Source: Streptomyces flavidovirens DSM 40150 (GTDB lineage: Bacteria > Actinomycetota > Actinomycetes > Streptomycetales > Streptomycetaceae). From it: 64,000 nt of DNA. The notes beneath the pieces are model-generated. The model worked only from the letters and a program-made list of their open reading frames with translations, did no database searches and was not told the DNA's origin. Both the position numbers and the translations under genes were made by a program. The DNA is taken from assembly GCF_000429085.1 (NCBI RefSeq), contig NZ_AUBE01000001.1:496001-560000 (forward strand), given 5' to 3'. Of the stretch, positions 7,932 through 15,994 are shown one piece after another (within the stretch, counting starts at the first letter, position 1; every line of letters begins with the position of its first letter).

Positions 7932-9515
7932 GTGCGGATGTACCCGGAGCCGACGGGCGAGGTGCGCATGAGTCTGTCACTGCGCTTCGCCGCCGGATCG
8001 CACAAAGGCATGATCCGGGAAGGCAACGAGGACTCCGGTTACGCCGGCCCACGCCTTCTCGCCATCGCCGACGGCATGGGAGGGCAGGCCGCCGGCGAGG
8101 TGGCCAGCTCCGAGGTCATCTCGACCCTGGTCACCCTCGACGACGACGTACCCGGCTCGGACATCCTGACCTCGCTCGGCACCGCCGTGCAGAGCGCCAA
8201 CGACCAGCTGCGCATGATGGTCGAGGAAGACCCCCAACTGGAGGGCATGGGCACCACGCTCACCGCCCTCCTGTGGACCGGTCAGCGCCTCGGCCTCGTA
8301 CACGTCGGCGACTCACGGGCGTACCTCCTGCGCGACGGCGTACTGACGCAGATCACCCAGGACCACACCTGGGTGCAGCGCCTCGTCGACGAGGGCCGCA
8401 TCACCGAGGAAGAGGCCACCACCCACCCGCAGCGCTCCCTGCTGATGCGCGCGCTGGGCAGCGGCGACCACGTCGAGCCCGACCTGTCCATCCGCGAGGT
8501 CCGGGCCGGCGACCGCTACCTGATCTGCTCCGACGGCCTGTCCGGTGTCGTCTCCCACCAGACGATGGAAGAGACGCTCGCCAGCTACCACGGCCCGCAG
8601 GAGACCGTGCAGGAGCTCATCCAGCTCGCCCTGCGCGGCGGCGGACCCGACAACATCACCTGCATCGTCGCGGACGTCCTCGACGTCGACGGCAACGACA
8701 CCCTGGCCGGGCAGCTCAACGACACGCCGGTCGTCGTCGGCGCGGTCGCCGAGAACCAGCTCCAGGCCCACGACGGCGGCGCCATGCAGACCCCCGCGGG
8801 CCGCGCGGCGGGCCTCGGTCGGCCCCTTCCCCAGCAGCCCGCACCGGGAGGCGCCTTCGGCCCTCCCGGCAGTGGTGACAACGGCGGCTACGGAGGTGCC
8901 CCCGACGGCACCTTCGGCGCGTACAGCGACGAGGACTTCCTCAAGCCGCGCACCGGCCGCAAGTGGCTCAAAAGATCCTTCTTCGTGTTCCTCGCGCTCG
9001 CCGTCGTAGGCGGCGGGCTGTACGGCGGCTACCGCTGGACCCAGACCCAGTACTACGTCGGCGCCAACGACGAACACGTCGCGCTCTACCGGGGCATCAG
9101 CCAGGACCTCGCCTGGGTCTCCCTCTCGAAGGTCGAAAAGGACCACCCCGAGATCGAACTCAAGTACCTCCCGCCCTACCAGCGCAAGCAGGTCGAGGAG
9201 ACCATCACCGAGGGCAGCCTCGCCGACGCGCGCGAGAAGGTCACCGAACTCGGCACCCAGGCCTCCGCGTGCAAGAAGGACGAGGAACGCCGCAGGATCG
9301 AGCGCGAGAACCGCGAGAAGGCAGAGCGCGAAAAGGCAGAGCGCGAGAACGACGCTCGTACGGGCGAGGGCGAAGCCGGCGGAACAACCGGCTCCGGCGC
9401 CACCACCCAGACCACCAAGACCCAGAAAATTCCGACGGCTACAGCTCCGCCCACTCCTGGCCCCAGCCTCTCCGAGGAAGAGCAGAAGCTGGTCTCGCAG
9501 TGCGGTAAGCCGTAA
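7932..9515 (+). CDS. pstP: PstP-like PP2C Ser/Thr protein phosphatase
   Basis: About 527 residues. The N-terminal ~240 residues are a PPM phosphatase with all metal-site motifs: IREGNEDS, IADGMGGQAAGE, VHVGDSRAYL, CSDGLSG and GGPDNIT. A Gly/Pro linker leads to one membrane helix (FFVFLALAVVGGGLYGGY, about 350-368) and an extracellular domain ending in charged and Thr/Pro-rich sequence. It should reverse the phosphorylation made by PknB on cell-wall and division proteins. GTG 7932 lies 9 bases after GGAGGG; ATG 7968 (MSLSLRFAAGSHKG), where family conservation begins, is the alternative. It is followed by rodA after 21 bp. Confidence 0.9.
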   Translation: MRMYPEPTGEVRMSLSLRFAAGSHKGMIREGNEDSGYAGPRLLAIADGMGGQAAGEVASSEVISTLVTLDDDVPGSDILTSLGTAVQSANDQLRMMVEEDPQLEGMGTTLTALLWTGQRLGLVHVGDSRAYLLRDGVLTQITQDHTWVQRLVDEGRITEEEATTHPQRSLLMRALGSGDHVEPDLSIREVRAGDRYLICSDGLSGVVSHQTMEETLASYHGPQETVQELIQLALRGGGPDNITCIVADVLDVDGNDTLAGQLNDTPVVVGAVAENQLQAHDGGAMQTPAGRAAGLGRPLPQQPAPGGAFGPPGSGDNGGYGGAPDGTFGAYSDEDFLKPRTGRKWLKRSFFVFLALAVVGGGLYGGYRWTQTQYYVGANDEHVALYRGISQDLAWVSLSKVEKDHPEIELKYLPPYQRKQVEETITEGSLADAREKVTELGTQASACKKDEERRRIERENREKAEREKAERENDARTGEGEAGGTTGSGATTQTTKTQKIPTATAPPTPGPSLSEEEQKLVSQCGKP

Positions 9516-9536
9516 AGCCGTAGGGGGCCTTACCAA

Positions 9537-10934
9537 ATGAGCGTTGTCACCAACACGACCACCATCGGCGCGATCGAAGCGCCGAGCCGACGCAACACCG
9601 AGCTGGCGATGCTCGCGTTCGCCGTCATCATCCCGGTCTTCGCGTACGCCAACGTCGGCCTCGCCAAGGACGGCAGCCTGCCCGCCGGCATGCTCGGCTA
9701 CGGGCTAGGACTCAGCCTGCTCGCGGGCGTCGCGCACCTGATGGTGCGCAAGTTCGCACCGTACGCCGACCCGCTGATGCTGCCCCTGGCCACCCTGCTC
9801 AACGGGCTCGGCCTGGTGCTGATCTGGCGGCTCGACCTGGAACCGACCATCACCACGGACGCGCTCGGCGGCGCGATGGCGCCCAAGCAGATGATCTGGT
9901 CGGCGCTCGGCGTCGCCCTCTTCCTGGGCGTCCTGCTGTTCCTCAAGGACCACCGCGTACTCCAGCGCTACACGTACATCTCGATGGTCGTGGCCCTGGT
10001 GCTGCTGATCCTGCCGATGTTCTTCCCGGCCAAGTTCGGCGCACGGATCTGGATCACCATCCCCGGTGTCGGCTCACTCCAGCCCGCCGAGTTCGCGAAA
10101 ATCATCATCGCGATCTTCTTCGCCGGCTACCTCATGGTGAAACGCGACGCACTCGCCCTCGCCAGCCGCCGCTTCATGGGCATGTACCTGCCCCGCGGCC
10201 GCGACCTCGGACCGATCCTCGCCATCTGGGCCCTCAGCCTGATGATCCTGATCTTCGAGACCGACCTGGGCACCTCGCTGCTCTTCTTCGGCCTCTTCGT
10301 GATCATGCTGTACGTCGCCACCGAACGCACCAGCTGGGTCGTCTTCGGCCTCACCCTCAGCGCCGCCGGCGCCGTCGGCGTCGCCTCCTTCGCCAGCCAC
10401 GTACAGTCCCGCGTCGAGAACTGGCTCAACCCTCTCGCCCTCCAGGACGGCGGCGTCACCGAAACCGCCCAGGCCGTCTACGCCTTCGGCTCCGGCGGCC
10501 TCTTCGGCTCCGGACTCGGCCAGGGCTACTCCCGCCTCATCGGCGGCATCGCCCCCAAGAGCGACTACATCCTCGCCACCGTCGGCGAGGAAATGGGCCT
10601 CACCGGCCTCATGGCGATCATCCTGCTGTACGGCCTGCTCATCGAGCGCGGCGTACGCACCGCACTCGCGGCCCGCGACCCCTTCGGCAAGCTCCTCGCG
10701 ATCGGCCTCTCCGGCGCCTTCGCCCTCCAGGTCTTCGTCGTCGCGGGCGGCGTCACCGGCGTCATCCCACTGACCGGCATGACCATGCCGTTCCTCGCAC
10801 AGGGCGGCTCCTCCGTGATCGCGAACTGGGCACTCATCGCCATCCTGCTGCGCATCAGCGACACCGCGCGCAGGCCCGCGCCCGCCCCCGCACCTACGTC
10901 CGACGCCGAGATGACCCAGGTGGTCCGCCCGTGA
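9537..10934 (+). CDS. rodA: RodA/FtsW-family SEDS peptidoglycan glycosyltransferase
   Basis: 465 residues with about twelve membrane helices and SEDS motifs: PGVGSLQPAEFAKI in the periplasmic-loop/helix region and GLTGLMAIILLYGLL, IPLTGMTMPFLAQGGSS near the C-terminus. SEDS proteins polymerise lipid II and pair with a class B penicillin-binding protein; the partner pbpA follows and overlaps this stop by 4 bp (ATGA-type coupling, GTGA here). The position in the fha-pstP-rodA-pbpA-pknB cluster favours the RodA name over FtsW. The short Pro/Ala-rich C-terminal tail is cytoplasmic. Confidence 0.93.
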   Translation: MSVVTNTTTIGAIEAPSRRNTELAMLAFAVIIPVFAYANVGLAKDGSLPAGMLGYGLGLSLLAGVAHLMVRKFAPYADPLMLPLATLLNGLGLVLIWRLDLEPTITTDALGGAMAPKQMIWSALGVALFLGVLLFLKDHRVLQRYTYISMVVALVLLILPMFFPAKFGARIWITIPGVGSLQPAEFAKIIIAIFFAGYLMVKRDALALASRRFMGMYLPRGRDLGPILAIWALSLMILIFETDLGTSLLFFGLFVIMLYVATERTSWVVFGLTLSAAGAVGVASFASHVQSRVENWLNPLALQDGGVTETAQAVYAFGSGGLFGSGLGQGYSRLIGGIAPKSDYILATVGEEMGLTGLMAIILLYGLLIERGVRTALAARDPFGKLLAIGLSGAFALQVFVVAGGVTGVIPLTGMTMPFLAQGGSSVIANWALIAILLRISDTARRPAPAPAPTSDAEMTQVVRP

Positions 10935-12391
10935 ACAAGCCCCTGCGCCGGGTCGCGATCTTCTGCGGCCTGCTCATCCTCGCCCTGCTCGTACGCGTCA
11001 ACTGGGTGCAGTACGTCAAGGCCGACGAGCTCGCCAAGGACCCCAACAACCGCCGCGTCCTGATCGACCGCTACGCCCACAAGCGGGGCGACATCATCGT
11101 CGACGGCAAGGCGATCACCGGGTCCAAGGAGTCGAGGAGCGGCGACTTCAAGTTCCAGCGGACCTACAAGGACGGTGCGATGTGGGCGCCGGTCACCGGC
11201 TTCACCTCGCAGCGGATGGGTTCCAACCAGATCGAGTCCATCGAGGACGACATCCTCACCGGCACCGACGACCGCCTGTTCTTCGACCGCACACTCTCCA
11301 TGTTCACCGGTGACAAGAAGCAGGGCGGCCACGTCGTCACCACCCTCAACGGCGCCGCCCAGCGCGCCGCCTACAAGGGCCTGGGCAGCCGCAAGGGCGC
11401 CGTCGCCGCGATCGACCCGAAGACGGGCGCGATCCTGGCCCTGGCCAGCACCCCCTCGTACGACCCCTCGAAGGTCGCCGGCAACACCGACGAGGACGTG
11501 AAGAACTGGCAGAAGTACGAGAAGGACCCGGACAAGCCGACGACGAACCGGGCGCTGCGCGAGACCTACCCGCCCGGCTCCACCTTCAAGGTCGTCACCG
11601 CGGCCGCCGCCCTGGAGCACGGCCTGTACGACGACGTGGACGCGAAGACCGAGTCGCCGCTGCCGTGGAGGCTGCCGCTGTCCACCAAGAACCTGGTGAA
11701 CGACGGCAACCACCCGTGCGAGAACGCAAGCCTGCGCGTCGCCCTGCAGTGGTCCTGCAACACGGTCTTCGGCAAGATCGGCGCCGACCTCGACAACGAC
11801 AAGATGCTGGAGACGGCGGAGAAGTTCGGCTTCAACGAGCAGCAGTTCGTCCCCGTCCGCTCCAATGCGAGCGTCTTCTCCAAGGACATGGACAAGGCCC
11901 AGACCGCCCTGTCCTCCATCGGCCAGTTCAACACCGCCGCCACCCCGCTCCAGATGGCCATGGTGACCGCCGCCATCGCCAACGACGGCCGGCTGATGAA
12001 GCCGTACATGATCGACCGGCTCACCGACCCGAACCTGGACGTCCTGGAGAGGACGAGCCCCGAGGAGATGAGCACTCCGCTCTCTCCCGAGAACGCCCAG
12101 AAGCTCCAGGAAATGATGGAGACGGTCGTCAACGAGGGCACCGGCACCAAGGCCAAGATCCCCAACGTGACCGTCGGCGGCAAGACCGGCACCGCGCAGC
12201 ACGGCGTCGACAACAGTGAGAAGCCGTACGCCTGGTTCATCTCGTACGCCAAGACCGAACAGGGCTCCCCGGTCGCGGTCGCCGTCGTCGTCGAGGACGA
12301 CAACGCGAACCGCGAGGACATCTCCGGCGGCGGTCTCGCCGCCCCCATCGCGAAGGACGTGATGCAGGCGGTCCTCGACAGGGAGAAGTGA
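10931..12391 (+). CDS. pbpA: PbpA: class B penicillin-binding protein
   Basis: 486 residues. An N-terminal membrane anchor (VAIFCGLLILALLVRVNW) is followed by the dimerisation region and the transpeptidase domain with STFK (serine nucleophile), SCN and KTGT motifs in order. It cross-links peptidoglycan as the partner of the SEDS polymerase, whose gene overlaps by 4 bp. The size and lack of a large N-terminal module match actinobacterial PbpA rather than FtsI. In this cluster it is a probable PknB-pathway target. About 168 bp separate it from pknB, so a separate promoter there is possible. Confidence 0.94.
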   Translation: MNKPLRRVAIFCGLLILALLVRVNWVQYVKADELAKDPNNRRVLIDRYAHKRGDIIVDGKAITGSKESRSGDFKFQRTYKDGAMWAPVTGFTSQRMGSNQIESIEDDILTGTDDRLFFDRTLSMFTGDKKQGGHVVTTLNGAAQRAAYKGLGSRKGAVAAIDPKTGAILALASTPSYDPSKVAGNTDEDVKNWQKYEKDPDKPTTNRALRETYPPGSTFKVVTAAAALEHGLYDDVDAKTESPLPWRLPLSTKNLVNDGNHPCENASLRVALQWSCNTVFGKIGADLDNDKMLETAEKFGFNEQQFVPVRSNASVFSKDMDKAQTALSSIGQFNTAATPLQMAMVTAAIANDGRLMKPYMIDRLTDPNLDVLERTSPEEMSTPLSPENAQKLQEMMETVVNEGTGTKAKIPNVTVGGKTGTAQHGVDNSEKPYAWFISYAKTEQGSPVAVAVVVEDDNANREDISGGGLAAPIAKDVMQAVLDREK

Positions 12392-12559
12392 CGCCGGTCA
12401 CCTGACAGCCGCGTACGCCCACGTCGCGGTACCGGTCGGGTATCAGCTGACAGTCACGGGCGGACCAGGTTCGGCCCGCCCGGTACCGTATGCGCGGACA
12501 GCACACCGCCGGACCACACACAGGTGCGGTCGGGACAGACGGAGAGGGCTGGATTAGCT

Positions 12560-14599
12560 ATGGAAGAGCCGCGTCGCCTCGGCGGCCGGTACGAGCTGGG
12601 CTCGGTGCTCGGCCGTGGTGGCATGGCCGAGGTCTACATCGCGCACGACACCCGGCTCGGCCGCACCGTCGCCGTGAAGACGCTGCGGGTGGATCTCGCC
12701 CGCGACCCGTCCTTCCAGGCCCGGTTCCGCCGCGAGGCCCAGTCGGCGGCCTCTCTGAACCACCCGGCGATCGTCGCGGTCTACGACACCGGCGAGGACT
12801 ACGTCGACAACGTCTCCATCCCGTACATCGTGATGGAGTACGTCGACGGCTCCACCCTGCGTGAGCTGCTGCACTCCGGCCGCAAACTGCTGCCCGAGCG
12901 CACACTCGAAATGACCGTGGGCATCCTCCAGGCGCTCGAGTACTCACACCGCGCCCAGATCGTCCACCGCGACATCAAACCGGCGAACGTCATGCTGACG
13001 CGCACCGGCCAGGTCAAGGTCATGGACTTCGGTATCGCCCGCGCCATGGGCGACTCCGGCATGACGATGACGCAGACCGCCGCGGTCATCGGCACCGCCC
13101 AGTACCTCTCCCCGGAGCAGGCGAAGGGCGAGCAGGTGGACGCCCGCTCCGACCTGTACTCGACGGGCTGCCTCCTGTACGAGCTGCTGACCGTACGGCC
13201 GCCGTTCATCGGCGACTCCCCCGTCGCGGTCGCCTATCAGCACGTACGGGAAGAACCGCAGCCTCCGTCGAACTTCGACCCCGAGATCACGCCTGAAATG
13301 GACGCCATCGTCCTGAAGGCGCTGGTCAAGGACCCCGACTACCGCTACCAGTCCGCCGACGAGATGCGCGCCGACATCGAGGCCTGCCTCGACGGCCAGC
13401 CCGTAGCGGCCACAGCCGCCCTCGGCTCGGTCGGTTACGGCGGCTACGGCGGCCACGGAGACGACCAGCCCACCACGGCGCTGCGCTCGGCCGACGGAGG
13501 CGGCGCCCCCACGTCGATGCTGCCGCCGGTCAACCCGGACGACGGCGGCTACGGCTACGACGACCGCCCGGACCGCCGCAGGCAGCAGAAGAAGAACAAC
13601 ACCTCGACGATCCTGCTCGTCCTCGCGGGCATCCTCGTCCTCGTCGGCGCGATCCTCATCGGCAAGTCCGTCTTCGGCCCCGACAGCGACAAGGGCAACG
13701 TCAAGGTGCCGGTCCTGGTCGGAGAGACCCTCGCCAAGGCGAAGGAACTGGGCACCAACTCCGATCTGACGGTCAAGGTCGGAGAGCGCAAGGAGTGCGA
13801 GGAGCAGCCCCAGGGCAAGGTCTGCAGCCAGTCCCCGGACAGCGGCCAGGAGGTCGCGGAAGGCTCGGTCGTCACGGTCGTCGTCTCCACGGGCGCACCG
13901 AAGATCGAGGTCCCCGACGTCATGGACCAGTCGAAGGACCGGGCCACCCAGAACCTTGAGTCCAAGGGCTTCCAGGTCGACACCAAGCAGGTCGAGTCCG
14001 AGAAGACGCCCGGCACGGTCATCGATCAGGACCCCGAAGGCGGCACGAAGGCGGAGAAGGGCGAGACGGTCACCCTCTCCATCGCCAAGTCCACCAAGGC
14101 CGATGTCCCGCCCGTGGTCGGCCAGCCCTTCGACGCGGCCAGCAAGCAGCTCACCGACCTCGGCTTCCAGGTCTCCCGCGTCGAGGAAGAGTCGACCCAG
14201 CCCCCGAACACGGTCATCAAGCAGGACCCCGTGGGCAACAGCCAGACCGACAAGGGCGGCACCGTCACCCTGACCGTCGCGAAGGCCCCGGCCCAGCCGG
14301 AGCAGGTCGCGGTACCGCCCGTGGCCGGCCAGAAGCTCAAGGACGCCCGCAAGGCGATCGAGGACGCCGGCCTGACCGTCGGCACGATCACCGAGCCGCA
14401 GGACGACGAAGCCATCGTCGTCCTCACCCAGCCCGCGGCCGGCCAGCAGGTCCCCAAGGGCACGGCCGTCAACCTGACCACCGCGGGTGATGGCGGTGGT
14501 GGTGGTGACGGCGGCAACAACGGCGGCGGCAACAACGGCGGCAACGACGCCGGCGGCCTCTTCGGAGGCGGCTTCGGCCGGGGCGGCGACAGCGACTAG
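12560..14599 (+). CDS. pknB: PknB-type Ser/Thr kinase with four PASTA domains
   Basis: 679 residues from the ATG at 12560 (GGAGAGG upstream). Kinase domain about 11-275: GRGGMAEVY loop, AVKTL lysine, HRDIKPANVM, DFGIARA, and a Thr-rich activation segment MTMTQTAAVIGTAQYLSPEQ. A Gly-rich linker and one membrane helix (TILLVLAGILVLVGAILIG, about 360-380) lead to four extracellular PASTA repeats, then a Gly/Asn-rich tail. PASTA domains bind muropeptides or lipid II, coupling wall status to phosphorylation of the wall and division machinery. The gene ends the fhaA-pknB run and is followed by a strong terminator. Confidence 0.95.
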   Translation: MEEPRRLGGRYELGSVLGRGGMAEVYIAHDTRLGRTVAVKTLRVDLARDPSFQARFRREAQSAASLNHPAIVAVYDTGEDYVDNVSIPYIVMEYVDGSTLRELLHSGRKLLPERTLEMTVGILQALEYSHRAQIVHRDIKPANVMLTRTGQVKVMDFGIARAMGDSGMTMTQTAAVIGTAQYLSPEQAKGEQVDARSDLYSTGCLLYELLTVRPPFIGDSPVAVAYQHVREEPQPPSNFDPEITPEMDAIVLKALVKDPDYRYQSADEMRADIEACLDGQPVAATAALGSVGYGGYGGHGDDQPTTALRSADGGGAPTSMLPPVNPDDGGYGYDDRPDRRRQQKKNNTSTILLVLAGILVLVGAILIGKSVFGPDSDKGNVKVPVLVGETLAKAKELGTNSDLTVKVGERKECEEQPQGKVCSQSPDSGQEVAEGSVVTVVVSTGAPKIEVPDVMDQSKDRATQNLESKGFQVDTKQVESEKTPGTVIDQDPEGGTKAEKGETVTLSIAKSTKADVPPVVGQPFDAASKQLTDLGFQVSRVEEESTQPPNTVIKQDPVGNSQTDKGGTVTLTVAKAPAQPEQVAVPPVAGQKLKDARKAIEDAGLTVGTITEPQDDEAIVVLTQPAAGQQVPKGTAVNLTTAGDGGGGGDGGNNGGGNNGGNDAGGLFGGGFGRGGDSD

Positions 14600-14619
14600 C
14601 CCGCCGGCGGCAGCACGCG

Positions 14620-14657
14620 GAAGGGCCGTGGACTTCGAGAGAAGTCCACGGCCCTTC
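14620..14657 (+). terminator. Terminator after pknB
   Basis: Perfect 17-bp stem (GAAGGGCCGTGGACTTC and its complement) with a GAGA loop, 20 bp after the pknB stop, followed by TTGCTT. It closes the fhaA-pknB transcription unit. Confidence 0.9.
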
Positions 14658-14666
14658 TTGCTTCCC

Positions 14667-14691
14667 ACTGAGCTCCTTCAAGGAGCTCAGT
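14667..14691. repeat. 25-bp palindrome P1 upstream of the Mrr-like gene
   Basis: Perfect inverted repeat: 12-base arms starting ACTGAGCTCCTT around a central C. It shares the frame ACTGAG...CTCAGT and the centre CTKCAAG with palindromes at 14762-14786 and 15048-15072. It is followed by GGGA, as is the copy at 15048. Possible operator, nuclease target or RNA hairpin. Confidence 0.7.
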
Positions 14692-14761
14692 GGGAGACGT
14701 CGAACGACTCGCCGAAACCCGATCGTGTCTTCATATGTACGGACTCGTTGAGCAGATCACC

Positions 14762-14786
14762 ACTGAGTTGCTGCAAGCAACTCGGT
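14762..14786. repeat. 25-bp palindrome P2 in the leader of the Mrr-like gene
   Basis: Imperfect inverted repeat: ACTGAGTTGCTG, C, AAGCAACTCGGT. It has the same length, ends and centre as P1 and P3 but different inner bases that still pair, apart from one T-G pair and one innermost mismatch. It lies 28 bp before the GTG start, where a bound protein or a hairpin could affect expression. Confidence 0.65.
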
Positions 14787-14814
14787 CCAGCCAGCGAGCA
14801 AAGGGCAAGGAACC

Positions 14815-15843
14815 GTGTTCAACGAAACCGTTCTACTGGAGTCGAAGTCACTGCGCGAAAGCGTGGCCGCCCGAACCGACGTACTCGACAGGGTCAAGGC
14901 CCTGTCGCTACTGCCGGACGGCATGCACGTCACCACCGCAATGGTCGCCACCTACTTCCAGGTCGGCATGGAAGCGATCAAGTCGCTTGTGAAGGACCAC
15001 AGGGCGGAGTTCGAGTCGAATGGATACCGTGTTTTGGCAGGTACAGAACTGAGGTCCTTCAAGGACCTCAGTGGGAACCCGTCGCACACAGCGACCCTCG
15101 CACTGTTCTCCCGGCGCACAGTCCTCAACGTCGCCATGCTCCTCCGGGACAGCGAAGTCGCACGTCAGGTGCGTACGTACCTTCTCGACGCCGAATACAT
15201 CGCCCGCACTCAACCTGTGGATAACTTTGTCCACACAACCCCTGACCCCCTCGACGACCGCATCGACAGACGCATCACCCACATCCTCGGCAAGGCCGTC
15301 GTCCCCATGTTCAACGCCCTCATCGAATCCTCGGGCGAGCAGCGCAAGGAGCTCATCTCCCTCCGCGACGACGTGCAGCGGATCGAGCGGAAGCTCGTCC
15401 AGCACGACGTACGGCTGGTACGGCTGGAGCGCGTGCAGGGGCAGCGCGGGCTCGCCGGGGTGATGGCTTCCATCGACGGCATGAACTGGCGGGAGTTCGA
15501 GGAACACGTCGCCCAGCTGCTCCGCCGCGACGGCTGCACCGACGTAGAAATCCACGGCGGAAGCGGCGACCGAGGGGCGGACATCACCGGTCGCACGGCC
15601 GACGGGCGCCGGTTCGTCGTGCAGTGCAAGCACTGGGCTCCGTACCGCTCCGTGCTGAGTGGAGAGATGCAGAAGTTCGTCGGCTCCAAGACCCTGCACG
15701 CGGCGGACGTGGCCGTGTACGCCGCGACCTGCCCGTTCACCTCCGAGTCACTCGCCATCGCCGCACAGGCTGGCATCACCGCCGTACACCGCGGCCTGCT
15801 GGAAACCTGGAGCGCGGGGGCAATGCTGGAGGTCCTGCGCTAA
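14815..15843 (+). CDS. Mrr-like restriction endonuclease with N-terminal regulator-like domain
   Basis: 342 residues, GTG start with AAGGAA upstream. The N-terminal ~130 residues (HVTTAMVATYFQVGMEAIK, later LFSRRTVLNVAMLLRDSEVA, VRTYLLD) resemble phage regulator/antirepressor-type DNA-binding modules. A helical, probably coiled-coil part covers about 150-215. The C-terminal ~120 residues are an Mrr_cat PD-(D/E)XK nuclease: NWREFEEHVAQLL, GGSGDRGADI (Asp) and FVVQCKHW (QxK). Mrr enzymes cut modified DNA. The gene sits between pknB and the sortases, flanked by hairpins, and three 25-bp palindromes lie in and before it. Nuclease fold is confident; substrate and regulation are inference. Confidence 0.82.
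   Translation: MFNETVLLESKSLRESVAARTDVLDRVKALSLLPDGMHVTTAMVATYFQVGMEAIKSLVKDHRAEFESNGYRVLAGTELRSFKDLSGNPSHTATLALFSRRTVLNVAMLLRDSEVARQVRTYLLDAEYIARTQPVDNFVHTTPDPLDDRIDRRITHILGKAVVPMFNALIESSGEQRKELISLRDDVQRIERKLVQHDVRLVRLERVQGQRGLAGVMASIDGMNWREFEEHVAQLLRRDGCTDVEIHGGSGDRGADITGRTADGRRFVVQCKHWAPYRSVLSGEMQKFVGSKTLHAADVAVYAATCPFTSESLAIAAQAGITAVHRGLLETWSAGAMLEVLR
15048..15072. repeat. 25-bp palindrome P3 inside the Mrr-like gene
   Basis: Perfect inverted repeat with arms ACTGAGGTCCTT and AAGGACCTCAGT around a central C. It differs from P1 only at two symmetric positions (C to G and G to C), which keeps the pairing. It is read as the peptide LRSFKDLSG, so the coding sequence also constrains it. Confidence 0.7.
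15216..15235. promoter_or_regulatory. Inverted pair of perfect DnaA boxes inside the Mrr-like gene
   Basis: TGTGGATAA (15216-15224, i.e. TTATCCACA on the minus strand) and TTGTCCACA (15227-15235) are separated by two bases. Both are ideal actinobacterial DnaA boxes. They encode PVDNFVH, so the match might be coincidental, but the pairing is striking. Confidence 0.6.
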
Positions 15844-15860
15844 CAGCAGTCCGCGAAAAA

Positions 15861-15899
15861 GGGCCCGAAGTCGCAAGTCGAAGTTGCGACTTCGGGCCC
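15861..15899. terminator. Terminator after the Mrr-like gene
   Basis: A 16-bp perfect stem (GGGCCCGAAGTCGCAA and its complement) with a 7-base loop, 17 bp after the stop and preceded by AAAAA. The A-run would give a U-run for transcripts arriving from the sortase side, so it may serve both convergent genes. Confidence 0.85.
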
Positions 15900-15908
15900 A
15901 GCTCATGG

Positions 15909-15982
15909 CGAGAGTGACAGCGTGTCACTCTCGAAAGCGAGACGCCTGACTCTCTTTCTAAGCTGCGAGCTGCAGCTTAGAA
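15909..15982. repeat. Two further hairpins between the Mrr-like gene and the sortase
   Basis: CGAGAGTGACA and its complement (15909-15919, 15923-15933) form a perfect 11-bp stem with a GCG loop. TTCTAAGCTGC and its complement (15956-15966, 15972-15982) form a second 11-bp stem with a 5-base loop. With the terminator at 15861 they make three consecutive stem-loops in about 120 bp. Confidence 0.7.
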
Positions 15983-15994
15983 CCGGTCGGCACG

